A DNA stretch of 64,000 nt, taken from assembly GCA_021292165.1 (NCBI GenBank), contig CM037879.1:117377359-117441358 (forward strand), read 5' to 3'. The position numbers were made by a program, and so were the translations under genes. This DNA is from Shinisaurus crocodilurus. Its lineage: Eukaryota; Chordata; Lepidosauria; Squamata; Shinisauridae. Below the pieces are notes generated by a model that ran no database searches, was not told where the DNA came from, and saw only the letters and a program-made list of their open reading frames with translations. Positions 54,540-64,000 of this stretch are shown piece after piece (the first letter of the stretch is position 1; every line of letters begins with the position of its first letter).

Positions 54540-54880
54540 GTCTTTCCCTACTCATTTAGCAAAAGGAGAACAACTCTGTTACAATCAGATAATGCAAATC
54601 AAAGGAAACTTATCATGCAGTCGCTCACTGGATAACTGTGCTAATACGATTTCCCCTCTTTAGCTATGTAACCAGAATCTAGGATGACCGTTCCAGGGAA
54701 ACAGAAAACCTACAATGTGCACTCTTACTAATGTATTCTAATGCAATTAGTTCATACAAAAAGCCTTGTTAAATTCGAAGTATCTGCTTTCACCTTTGCA
54801 ATAATTGCTAGTGATCCCAAACCAGCAGCCTGTGTCATTTTGCAGCACTACTCATACTGCAAATAACATGAAGTTGACGT
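54540..54880. promoter_or_regulatory. Candidate conserved enhancer block with a consensus octamer
   Basis: A repeat-free block with ATGCAAAT at 54592-54599, the consensus site for POU proteins, beside TCAAAGG (a TCF/SOX-like word), and with many TAAT/ATTA words up to 54880. Enhancer function is inference from motif content about 51 kb above POU3F2. Confidence 0.35.
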
Positions 54881-55486
54881 AAAGTTGCTGCTGCTGCTGT
54901 TGTTGTTTTAAAGATAATGCTCAAGGCGGGGTTTGGTGAACTCTGGAGGGGTTGGTGTCCCTCAGACCTTTCATTCAGAATAAATTCTACATTTTAAAAT
55001 CTGTTTGCAGCTGTTTGATTTACATAATAATGGATTCCAAGTTTGAAGCTTTAAAAGTATCTGGAATTGTTTTTTGTTTTTGTTTTTTGATAGACAGGAA
55101 TGAAGAGGACAAGGATAGATCTCCATGGACTATGACTCTAGATGGCCAGAAAAGGGTGGTGGAATATACAATTATTGTGGTCACTGATGGACTAGCCTGC
55201 TGATTAGTTTTATATGCATGGCAGACTCCCAATTCTACACTTTTCTTTCACCTTCCCCTGCAGGAACTATAAGGATACATCAAGAATTAAAATAGGCCTA
55301 TAACTGTACCACTGCTACAATTCCAAGTTATCACTGGTTGGAAATGCTGCATTGATCAGGATCCCAAGACTTTCTGGCTTCCAACCATGTCCCCACATGG
55401 GAAAATATTTTACACCAGCCTTAAAAATAAATCTTCCCCACCCAATTGGTTGCAATGGGAAGAAAATAGTTTTTGGGGGCGGAACA

Positions 55487-55677
55487 GTGGAGACTGGTGG
55501 CTCCAATGTCAGTGGGCAGTGTATCCACTGTGGGCTTTAGTCTGAACATTAAGGACCCATCAATGGTGCTGAACCCTACCCCTAAAATAGGTTCAGCACA
55601 ATGGATAGCTCCTTTGAAGTTCAGATTGAAACCGGGAGTGAATACACTGCCTCACTGGCATTGGAGTCACCAGCCAC
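55487..55677. repeat. 191-bp long-hairpin repeat (GTGGAGGCTGGTG family), copy 2
   Basis: It begins GTGGAGACTGGTGGCTCCAA and ends TTGGAGTCACCAGCCAC, with inner arms GGTGCTGAACC and GGTTCAGCAC. It has the same plan as 42252-42466 but has diverged in the middle. Confidence 0.85.
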
Positions 55678-55680
55678 TAC

Positions 55681-57445
55681 GCGTGGGGGGCAGGAATGAT
55701 GGAAAGAGTGAGAACACTTCTTCTCCCACAGTTCTGCCCTGCCAGTAGGAGCCTGGCAGGGCACTGATTATATCAGAGGCTCCAACATTGGAGCACTTTG
55801 AATTGGCAGGTAGGATTGCCTTATTACAGAAGAAAGAGGACACTGCCTGACAGCAGCAGGAATCACACTCCCTACTGCTGCTGGTAGCCATTTTTAGACC
55901 TGTGTGTTTTGTTTTGTTTTTACCAACAATAAGCCAGAGTGGGGAAATGAAGCATTGATTTTACTCTGTGCTGGTTTCATGACATCACCATGTATAGCCA
56001 ATGAGACTGGGCTACATGCGGACATCGGAAGTCAAATCAGGATGTGGGCATTGCTTTCTATCTTCACCCTGGCTTCTTGTTATGCTTTTAATGATTTTGA
56101 CTGGTCTTAACTGTATTTCAACTATTGTTTTTGTAATAAAATGGTTATAAACTGCCTTGGGAGGGTTTCTTGCCTTGAAAGGAGAGGCATCAATGTATTA
56201 ATTAAATAAATAAATTTAAAATAAATACATTGTTGGTTTTTTAAAAAGATTAAAAATGGCACCCAGCACAAGTGGAGAGAGTGATCACAATTGTGAGAAA
56301 TGGGGAGAACACTTTGCCCATACTTGTAGGCTCCCCCCTAAAAAATATTTGAAAGAGGGGGCAGTTTGCAACTTACAAACACAGTAGTAAAATGGTGGCA
56401 GTGGTGTGTGGGGAGATACTTTCTATTTTTGCAATCTCCTATATCAGCTGAGCAAGCCGCTCACTTAAAGGGGTATATCTGGAAGACCAGGATCTATATG
56501 AAATTGTCTTATACCGGACTACAAAAGAAGGTGACCATAATGGAGACAGTCCTCTAAAATCCTATGGGAAGTTTTGCACCATTTTTAGTTAGCGGTATTT
56601 TTTTGGGGGGGAGGCTTCATTTAAACTAGGATAAACTGGGACTCAGCCCTGAGATTAATTTTTCAATGGCAGGGTTCAACTTTGGAAAGTGTAAAATATT
56701 TGCACAAACCAGCAAGTCTCTGAGTATGGGTTGAATACAGTTCAATCATCACCAAATAACCATGGCATATTTTCACATTTGGGGATCAGAAAGCAGGGCT
56801 TGTACATTGGATGCCATGTCTCCTAATGAAGATGAGCCCAAACACCTTACTCTCCCTTTAAAAAAGAAATTAGGCACTGCTTGTAATATTTTTTTTAATG
56901 AAATAGAATTGCTTGCTTTCTTCTGAATGTGAATGCCTTTATAAACATCCCAACTACAATTACAAGAGTGAATAAACTTCTTGGCCTGAATTGCTACCAT
57001 TATGCTAGTATAATCTTCTTTTATGGAAGTCACTTTTCCCCACAGTAATTCTGCTCTAAGTACCTCAGAATCACTATGAATAGCTATTCAAAAATCACTG
57101 AAATGAGTCTGGACTCTTATTGCACACCCAAGGTTGTTTCTACTCTTGCAAACCTTAAGTAATTCCTTTCCTTTCCAGCCCAACTGTTTGGACTGTATCA
57201 CTTCAATGTTGCCTGCATATTTACCAATGACCTGTCATAGCAATTCATATTTGAGTATGAGCCTGGCAAAAGTTGTACATAAAGCCACCACTGTTGCCAA
57301 AGACATATGCTGGAAAGAGTGGCCAGCCATATGGGCGATTAACAAATGTAATAAAATAAATAAATAAAAAATAAAGCAAGTGCCATGGATGTCCATGGAT
57401 TTTACCTAGGAGAAAATGTTCTCAGCACAGCTAGAGAGTAACTTT
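55681..57445. other. Gene desert segment with two A-rich repeat tails
   Basis: ATAAACTGCCTTGGGAGGG followed by AAATAAATAAAT at about 56140-56225, and TGTAATAAAATAAATAAAT at about 57345-57375, look like 3' tails of LINE or SINE copies whose bodies are too diverged to name. Confidence 0.45.
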
Positions 57446-57530
57446 GGCTGCAATCCTATGCACATTTACCTGGGAGTAAGCCCCATTTAACTCAACAGGG
57501 CTTCCTTCTGAGTAGAAATGCATAGGATGG
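57446..57530. repeat. GGAGTAAG-family short palindromic repeat, full-length
   Basis: It begins GGCTGCAATCCTATGCACAT and ends AGAAATGCATAGGATGGCAC, with CTGGGAGTAAGCCCC inside. Confidence 0.8.
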
Positions 57531-58446
57531 CACACTGCGTTATATAAACCTATGTGTAACAGGGTCTTAAGCAGTTACTTTCTCAGAGTTCAGTATTGAT
57601 TCCAATAGCCTGAGTTCTATTCCATCCAAATTTGGAATGCTGCATGCTTTTGGTCAAATATCAGAAATATAAGTTGTACAGCAGTACATTAATGCTCCTG
57701 TTCCGGCTGGTCATGCCCTCCTCCAGGAGAGCGTCTCCTCCATTTTTTTGGTTTTTATTTTCCAACTGACACACAATTCTGTGGCCACTGAGCATGTTCA
57801 CTCTTCCTTGGGTGGTTTTTGTTCATTTTTTGTGCCTTTCATTTTCTAAATATGCAATCCTATGTATGTTTAGACAGAAAAACGTCCTACAACTCTCTGC
57901 ATTCCCCAGCCAGGAATGCTGGAAGTTGTAGGACTTTTTTCTTTCTAAACATGTATAGGATTGCAAACTAAAGGGTTTTTTGGACTTCTGCAAAGCCTGG
58001 GGTTCCCCTGAGCATACTGATACCTCATACTTCTTCCTCAGTGACTTCATTTGGGCTCCAATCCTGTCAGCACTTCAGCACCTGACTTTGCTGTTTCACA
58101 AATATATCGCAAGTTTCCTCCAAATATAGATCAGTTTTCTAGAAATGGAAACTGAAGCTGAACAACAGTAAACCTGTTGTCCTGTTCTTTCCCAGGTTAT
58201 TTTTATGCTCCCCACAAAACACATCTTTACCACTGCAAATACTGGGCCATGATCCAGACACCGTTGAGTCCTTTCAAGTTTCAATTATTTCAGTAGGAGA
58301 GATAGAAACATTTATAAGGGTTAAAGGCCCATTTTTGGATAAATTTATGATTAAATTGTAAAGAGAGAGAGAGAGAGAGAGAAAAGTGGTGTGCATTAAG
58401 AACATTTGTTGTGGTTACTTTTTTATACCTCATAATATAATGATAG

Positions 58447-59229
58447 CAGGGATGTTGAAGGGTCCTTGGTCTCGAGTCACGAGTCGAGTCACGAGTCTTT
58501 GGACCCGAGTCTCGAGTCCGAGTCCGAGTCCTTGGTCCAAAACGGTGACTCACGAGTCATGAGTCCTGAGTCACTCCCAAAACTGACTCCACGAGTCCCT
58601 ATTAAAATCAATGGGGTTTCCCCCCAACAAAATAAGGCTACTTCAGATGTGTGGCTTAAATAAATTCTAGGCACAAGTGTGCCTTTTTATTTCAAAACTC
58701 TGCAACTGATTTTGGCAAGAACAGACCAGGCAGACAAACCCAAAATAACCAGGCAGGCAGAGGAGGCAGGGAACCCCAAAGCAGGCAGGCAGAGGCCTTT
58801 GTCTTGGACAATTCAACTGCTGAACAGGTCAAGAAGAGACCAGGCAGGCAGAGGAGGCTGGGAACCCCAAACAGGCAGGCAGAGGCAGCCAAACCCAAAA
58901 TGTCTGACCCTAACCCAAACCCCCCACAACAACACATCAATCAAAATAAATCTCAACACATTGTTGGGGCTGCGCTCCTGGTAGCTGTCCATAGTGGCTG
59001 AGCAGCGGCGCGCCTCGCTTCCATGCGCTCTTCACCGGTGATCGCGCTCCTTCTGGCACAGCCAGAAGACTTGTCAACAGCCCAGGGATATTGACGAGTC
59101 TTTGGTCTCGAGTCCCGAGTCGAGTCTCGAGTCCCATTAAAAATATTGGGACTCGAGTCCGAGTCGAGTCAGAGGGGGGACTCAGTCCGACTCACGAGTC
59201 GAGTCCTCGAGTCCGAGTCCCCATCCCTG
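58447..59229. mobile_element. 783-bp hAT-type element built of GAGTC arrays, perfect 8-bp duplication
   Basis: It begins CAGGGATG and ends CATCCCTG, with AATGATAG exactly at both flanks (58439-58446 and 59230-59237). The outer 100-130 bases at each end are arrays of CGAGTC/GACTCG-type words in both orientations. The inside (about 58725-58900) holds a tandem duplication of a piece with GACCAGGCAGGCAGAGGAGG. No transposase is encoded, so it is non-autonomous. Confidence 0.9.
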
Positions 59230-59454
59230 AATGATAGCAAAGAAAGTTGCCAGCATAGCTCAGTTGCTCCTTTTTTTTTTTTTTAAAGGGAGGAGTATCG
59301 AACCTCAGGCCTGCAGGGCATATCTGGCCCACCTTGGGGCCTAATCCAGCCCGCTGGGATTCTCCGGAAGGCAATGCCTCCTTCCCCTGGCACCATCCCT
59401 TTCCCCACACTGCAGACTGTTTAGTGGTTTTCATTCATTTTTCATTTCATTTTC

Positions 59455-59700
59455 ATTTATTATATCTATACCCCGCCTTTTTTCCTGCAAGGAACCCAAG
59501 GCGCCTTACATAATCCTCCTCCTCCTCCTCCTCCTCCTCCTCTCCACTTTATCCTCACAACAACCCTGTGAGGTGGGTTAGGCTGAGAGTCAGTGACTGG
59601 CCCAAAGTCACCCAGTGAGTTTCATGGCCGAGCAGGGACTAGAACCCGGATCTCCCGAGTCCTAGTCCAACACTCTCACCACTACGCCACACTGGCTTTT
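59455..59700 (-). mobile_element. tRNA-derived SINE, squamate type, minus orientation
   Basis: Read on the minus strand: AAAGCCAGTGTGGCGTAGTG, then GTCACTGACTCTCAGCCTAA, a (GGA)n run and the tail GGCGGGGTATAGATATAATA. Confidence 0.92.
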
Positions 59701-59714
59701 TCTAGCTTTTTGTG

Positions 59715-59870
59715 TAGTCCCCCCCATTCTAAAAAGTTGAAATGCCTTTTTTAATGGCTTAGTTACTGGCAGTAAGAGCTTTAAGCTAAAATATACTGCT
59801 TTTTAAAATTTATGCTGACCTTTTTTGTCTTTAGCCCTGCCCACACCGCTGGAATGCAGTCTCTGAGAGT
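59715..59870. repeat. Repeat shared in inverted form with about 37260-37380
   Basis: TTACTGGCAGTAAGAGCTTT, AAGCTAAAATATACTG and TTAGCCCTGCCC here correspond to reverse-complement words in 37260-37380 (GGGCAGGGCTAAAATACCAG and TTTTAGCTTAAAGC). The family is unnamed. Confidence 0.6.
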
Positions 59871-62775
59871 TTTTCTGAAATTGAAGTCAGTCCTTAAGCT
59901 GAAAGAGGCTCCTCTCCACTGTTTTGGAAAAAAAAAAGGGGGGGGTTGTATTGCATGTATACCTTGTACATCATCCTATTTAATTGGTTATACTGAGTGG
60001 CCCTAATCCAACTGTATTAAACTATGGCCAACTAGTCACACAGAACAATGGGTGGTCCTGGATATGGATGCCAATTTAACTTAAAAAACACTTCAAGCCA
60101 GTTTAATAGGGCTTGGGTGAGAATTGCAGTGAGGACCTGTAGAACCTGGATGCATATCTATATTGGCAATGCATGTGAAAGGCATTAGTCCTGTGTGTGT
60201 GTGTGTGTGTGTGTGTTTAAGTGAGCCGCAGATCTCTCTTGGTAGTCTGAGTGCATTGAACCAGTGAGTTGACCAGGAATTTAGGTACTCCTGAGGAAGA
60301 ATCACACATGGTCTGAAACATGGCAGCATGCTGGAGGGAGATCACCCTCTGCTCTCCCAACATGGCACCTCTGGGTATTGGTGGTACCACTACACATGGA
60401 AGACACTAGCACCCTGTTTTTGTCTGCATGCACAAGACTAATGAATTCAAATTGAAAAAAAGAGCAGCTGGTACTGGAAAACTTCTCTGATGAACAGAGA
60501 TGAAAAGAATTAGTCCTGGTTAGCTTAGAAAAAGGATGCCGAGATATGATCTCTACACTAATGCAATGGAAATTAACAAGTTTCACGGCAAACCTTTGAC
60601 TGAAATGTGGAAATAAGGGCCAAGTAGGCCTCTCATCTGGATGCCACACAAATCTCACTTTGCAGCCCCCAGCTTCTGGAAACTCAAAATGAATGTTTTT
60701 TGTGTGAAAAGCAGAGCGTATGTGCCTGTGGGTTGTGTATATATGTTGTGTCAAAATATTTGAATGCTTTCCTCCCCTTGTAACGTGATATGGTCAGAAT
60801 CGTCACACAGCCAATATTAAATTGCCCGTCCAATTTGCAGAAGTCATTAGCTTCATCTAGTTGAGATGTTCCTTACCCATTCTCATAGCAGCCACGATGC
60901 TGTGTGTGGGAAATGTTTTCACTCACTCTGCAAATAATAACCTCAGTCTTGACCCTACAGGGAAAATGAATTCCCTAGGCATGGTGAGAGATTACCTGTT
61001 TGTCCATGCAGAATGTATATAACGTGGAGGACTGTCTAGTAAGGCAGCAAGATGAGCCCAAGATGAGGCTGAAGGTATGTGATTAGATAGGACCCTGGGG
61101 TAAGTCAACTCCGGGGGGACATGATAAGTGAGTGAGTTATGCTGAAGCAGCAGACGCATTGCTGCAGTCCACCGTAGGGAAGCCTGGATTGGCATTACTA
61201 CACACACTCACCCTCTGTGGATGTTGCTTCAGGCACAGAAGTCTCTTTTCAAAGCCGAGGAGAAGAAAGAGGGTGAAGGCAGCAGGGAAGAGAACTGGAG
61301 ATGCGGTGGGGGTGGGTTGCAGGGAGAGAGGAAAAGCCACATAAAAATTCACGAGGTAAATTAGATGTGCTTCGTGCAAAAGCCAAAGCTGCCCAGTTTT
61401 CTTGGGAATGGGGGTGGGTGGGTTCCTATTGTCTTTCTTTGCTGAATTCCTGGAGGAGTGATGTACACCAGGCAAATGATCACAGACGAATAAATAAGCC
61501 TTGTAAAAGCACACAAAAAAATTATCTGCCGGAAAAGGCTCAAACTTATCTGCCGGAAAAGGCTTGTCAACAAGATTAGAACCTGTTTACTTGGAGGCAG
61601 TTGCTAATTTGGAAGTTCCAGGGAGGATGCTATCAGCGGAATGAGTGTCTTAATTGAAGGAGGCCGTCCCCATTGTGGCGGGCAGCAGTTGGAAGTCCTA
61701 AAGAGGAACTGGCATGGATTACTCAGTGTCTAACTGGTTTTGGCAGAGACTTTGGGTGTAAGGATAGCTAACGGGTTTACCCCTGGCCTTGAGATGTTCA
61801 TCCACAAAGACCCCTTTCTTCTCTTTCTGGCACGAATCCAGGACAACCTTGAAATATCCTCACCCTTCCTCCACTCCCTGCTCCTGACCCATCATTAGAG
61901 ATAGGGCCTGTCTTGACGCTTCATCTGAGAAACACCACAGCACAAGAATGCTCACTGACCCATAACCCTGGGATGCCTATAAAATGGGACTTGTATATCC
62001 ATGAATGTGAGTCTTTCACAGTGTAAACTGAGAAGTAAAATAATTTCAGTTTACTTGCCATTTCAAAATACCTGGATTTGTGGCAACTGGCCTGCGGGGC
62101 TGGGGTGTGGGTGGGTGGCGGGAGGAGAGGAGAGTTGGGAGAACTCCCGTCAGAGTCCTTTTTATATCTTTAAAGGAGAGATTCAACACTTTATGTGTTA
62201 TAGCTTTCAGAATCAAAATTCAAAATGTACTTACTTTCACTGATGACACATGGGTATCAGGTCTGATTGATACTCAAGATGACTCTGTGTTGCATTGCAT
62301 CTGCTACTGAATTAATGGGACATGGCACTTAACACAGGGAGAAGAACATATACACTTCCATATATGAAAATCTGTTTTATTGTTGCTTGCTTTTTAAAAA
62401 GGGGAATAGTGGTGATCATAAAAAGATTTTATTAGGTTCTTTATTACTGGTCGTTATTTTTCTTTTCTGTCAATTTCTGCCTCTGATGCAGCCATGGATT
62501 TTACTTATTTATCCACATTTGGTCCTGCTTATATATAAATGCCAGTCGTTATTTTCTTCTATGTCTTTCTCTTATATGGAGGGCTCTGATTTTACACTTC
62601 TGCTCACAAAACCATTTTAAGTTTCTGCTAGTTCCATGAAAGCTATAGGACTCCAGGCATATTCTATGTCCTGCTGTTTAAGTATACATGCTCTGGTGGC
62701 CTGTTCAGATCGATCGATTGATAAATACACGGACAGAGAGACAGATAGATATAAACACTATTTGGAAACCATGGA
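59871..62775. other. Gene desert segment, little recognised
   Basis: A GT run lies at 60192-60216. TTATCTGCCGGAAAAGGCT occurs twice in tandem at about 61522-61564. No gene is supported. Confidence 0.4.
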
Positions 62776-62779
62776 ATAA

Positions 62780-62821
<42 letters not shown>
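62776..62821. repeat. (AAT)n microsatellite
   Basis: About 15 uninterrupted trinucleotide units. Confidence 0.95.
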
Positions 62822-62822
<1 letters not shown>

Positions 62823-62891
62823 GCTTGCCTGCATATGTCCCTGTGAAAAAATCATGGGAAACCCTGTTTTTTTAAAACACCCACAAACCTT

Positions 62892-62945
62892 TTAAAAGGA
62901 ACCAGAGTTTTGACAGCTAGCTATCAAAACTCTGGTTCCTTTTAA
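62892..62945. repeat. Perfect 22-bp inverted repeat with 10-base loop
   Basis: The arms at 62892-62913 and 62924-62945 are exact complements (TTAAAAGGAACCAGAG ... outward) around the loop CAGCTAGCTA. A related, less perfect hairpin lies at 63117-63167 (TTTGGTTTGGC ... AACCAAATCAAAG). Confidence 0.9.
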
Positions 62946-63849
62946 GGGGGGGGGGCTCACACTTTTCCATGTTCCTGGGCGCCTAGAATCTCAGGAACAA
63001 GCAGAAAAGTGAGAGCACCCTTAGGACAGTTGAGGCAAAAAAAAAAAGATGAGGATCCTGCCATGAAGGGGGTGTAGATCCCACCACCCCCTTTTTGTGA
63101 GCACAGATCACTTGCGCCTTTGGTTTGGCTTGACAGCTCGCCTTTTAGCTGTCAAACCAAATCAAAGGGGGGGGGAAGTGTATTTGGAGCCTCTCTGGAT
63201 CAATCTCCAGGGTTGTTACCTGCTGCACTTTGTCAGTGGGTACATCCCTGGACATTGCCCAGGCAAGGCTGCCCACTTTTGGACTTCTGTAAGTGCACAC
63301 GTGTGCGCTTGTGAAAAGAACAAAAAAATATTTTTTTTAAAATGATGTGCACAAATATTGGCACACATGAGAGGGCCCTAAAAATAGGTTTGTAACCATG
63401 GACTAGTCCCTCCATGGTGCTGCTTGGACACTTTGACGGGGCAGTCACTGACTGTCAAAACGGGGAATGCGAAAGTCAGCTGTCAAGCCAGAGATCACAT
63501 GTCTGAGAAACGGCTTGTGATCATGGCAGGGAGAGCAGCAAGCCAGTGACAGCCACCCCTGAGTGCTGCTTGGGCACTTGTGGGGCGGCTGTCACCGGTG
63601 GGTGCCTGGGCAAGCTTGGCAAGAGTGGCAAGGTTTTTTGCTGCTCTTGCCAAGCAGCTTGCTAGCTGTTTCCTGGTACCCAGGAGGGGGTCGGTTGTCC
63701 AGGTTCGAATGACATGACAACCCATCAAGGGTACAACAGCCCCTAAAACAAGCCACCCTGCTGGAAACGGTCTGGGTTCGCATGACACGGCAACCCACCA
63801 TGGCTTGTCACCCATGATGGGTTGTCATGTTGTGCAAACCCAGTCAGTG
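62946..63849. repeat. Inverted-repeat-rich region, family unknown
   Basis: GACAGCT and AGCTGTC words recur in both orientations (63130-63160, 63440-63490). 63617-63665 folds on itself (CTTGGCAAGAG against CTCTTGCCAAG), and 63700-63845 has facing CAACCCA words (ATGACATGACAACCCATCA against GATGGGTTGTCATGTTGTG). It is probably one or more non-autonomous DNA elements. Confidence 0.5.
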
Positions 63850-64000
63850 GCTTTATACAAATCAATGGTGCAGCCACACTTGGAATATTGTATGCAGTTT
63901 TGGTTTCTGCATCTCATAAAGTATGTTGTAGAGCTGGGAAAGGTGCAGAAAAGGGCAGCCAAAGTGATCAGAGGCTTGGATTAACTCCCCTGTGAGGAAA
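63850..64000 (+). mobile_element. CR1/L2-like LINE 3' part, cut by the window end
   Basis: It carries AATGGTGCAGCCACACTTGG, GGAAAGGTGCAGAAAAGGGC and ACTCCCCTGTGAGGAAA, the usual end of the reverse-transcriptase gene region of CR1-like elements in reptiles. It continues past position 64000. Confidence 0.75.

Noticed and set aside
58466..58663. Ser-Glu-rich frame
   Set aside because: It is a translation of the GAGTC arrays in the hAT element at 58447-59229.
1..64000. CRISPR arrays, operons or prophage
   Set aside because: Repeats with regular unique spacers were not seen, and gene style, repeats and codon context are vertebrate.

Overview
The window reads as vertebrate, most likely squamate reptile (lizard or snake), nuclear DNA. 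The evidence is one strongly recognisable intronless vertebrate gene (POU3F2) in a sea of repeats typical of squamates: long TC/AC compound microsatellites, tRNA-derived SINEs, CR1/L2-like and L1-like LINE fragments, many short palindromic hAT-type elements with 8-bp target duplications, and a Ty1/copia LTR retrotransposon. The species assignment is inference from repeat style and from a POU3F2 that is clearly not mammalian in detail; no species-diagnostic search was possible.

Layout. Positions 1-2438 are the 3' flank and probably part of the 3' UTR of POU3F2. Positions 2439-3746 (minus strand) are the complete single-exon POU3F2 (BRN2) coding sequence, and its GC-rich promoter lies just above it. 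From about 4.3 to 16.5 kb is the proximal upstream region: microsatellites, two further CpG-rich patches (7.8-8.2 kb and 15.6-16.25 kb), and low-repeat AT-rich blocks rich in homeobox/POU-type words that look like conserved enhancers. From about 16.5 to 64 kb the sequence is gene desert filled with mobile-element debris. Its main landmarks are a defective copia element at 23.26-27.69 kb, nested and back-to-back hAT elements at 31.9-32.8 kb, a hAT element carrying a LINE fragment at 36.4-36.8 kb, a repeat cluster with an identical 140-bp duplication at 41.1-41.85 kb, a 5'-truncated L1-like LINE at 42.5-45.0 kb, a hAT element with a nested SINE at 53.3-53.8 kb, and a hAT element built of GAGTC-type arrays at 58.4-59.2 kb.

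How it fits together. POU3F2 is a neural transcription factor that in other vertebrates sits beside a large gene desert containing regulatory sequence. The roughly 60 kb here on its 5' side contains no second gene that I can support, which matches that arrangement. The other long reading frames are antisense shadows of POU3F2, microsatellite translations or transposon remnants. I found no operon, CRISPR array or phage, as expected for this kind of DNA. The most distinctive signals are the copia element with half-tRNA priming and a deleted reverse transcriptase, the homopolymer runs in a non-mammalian POU3F2, and the GAGTC-array hAT element.
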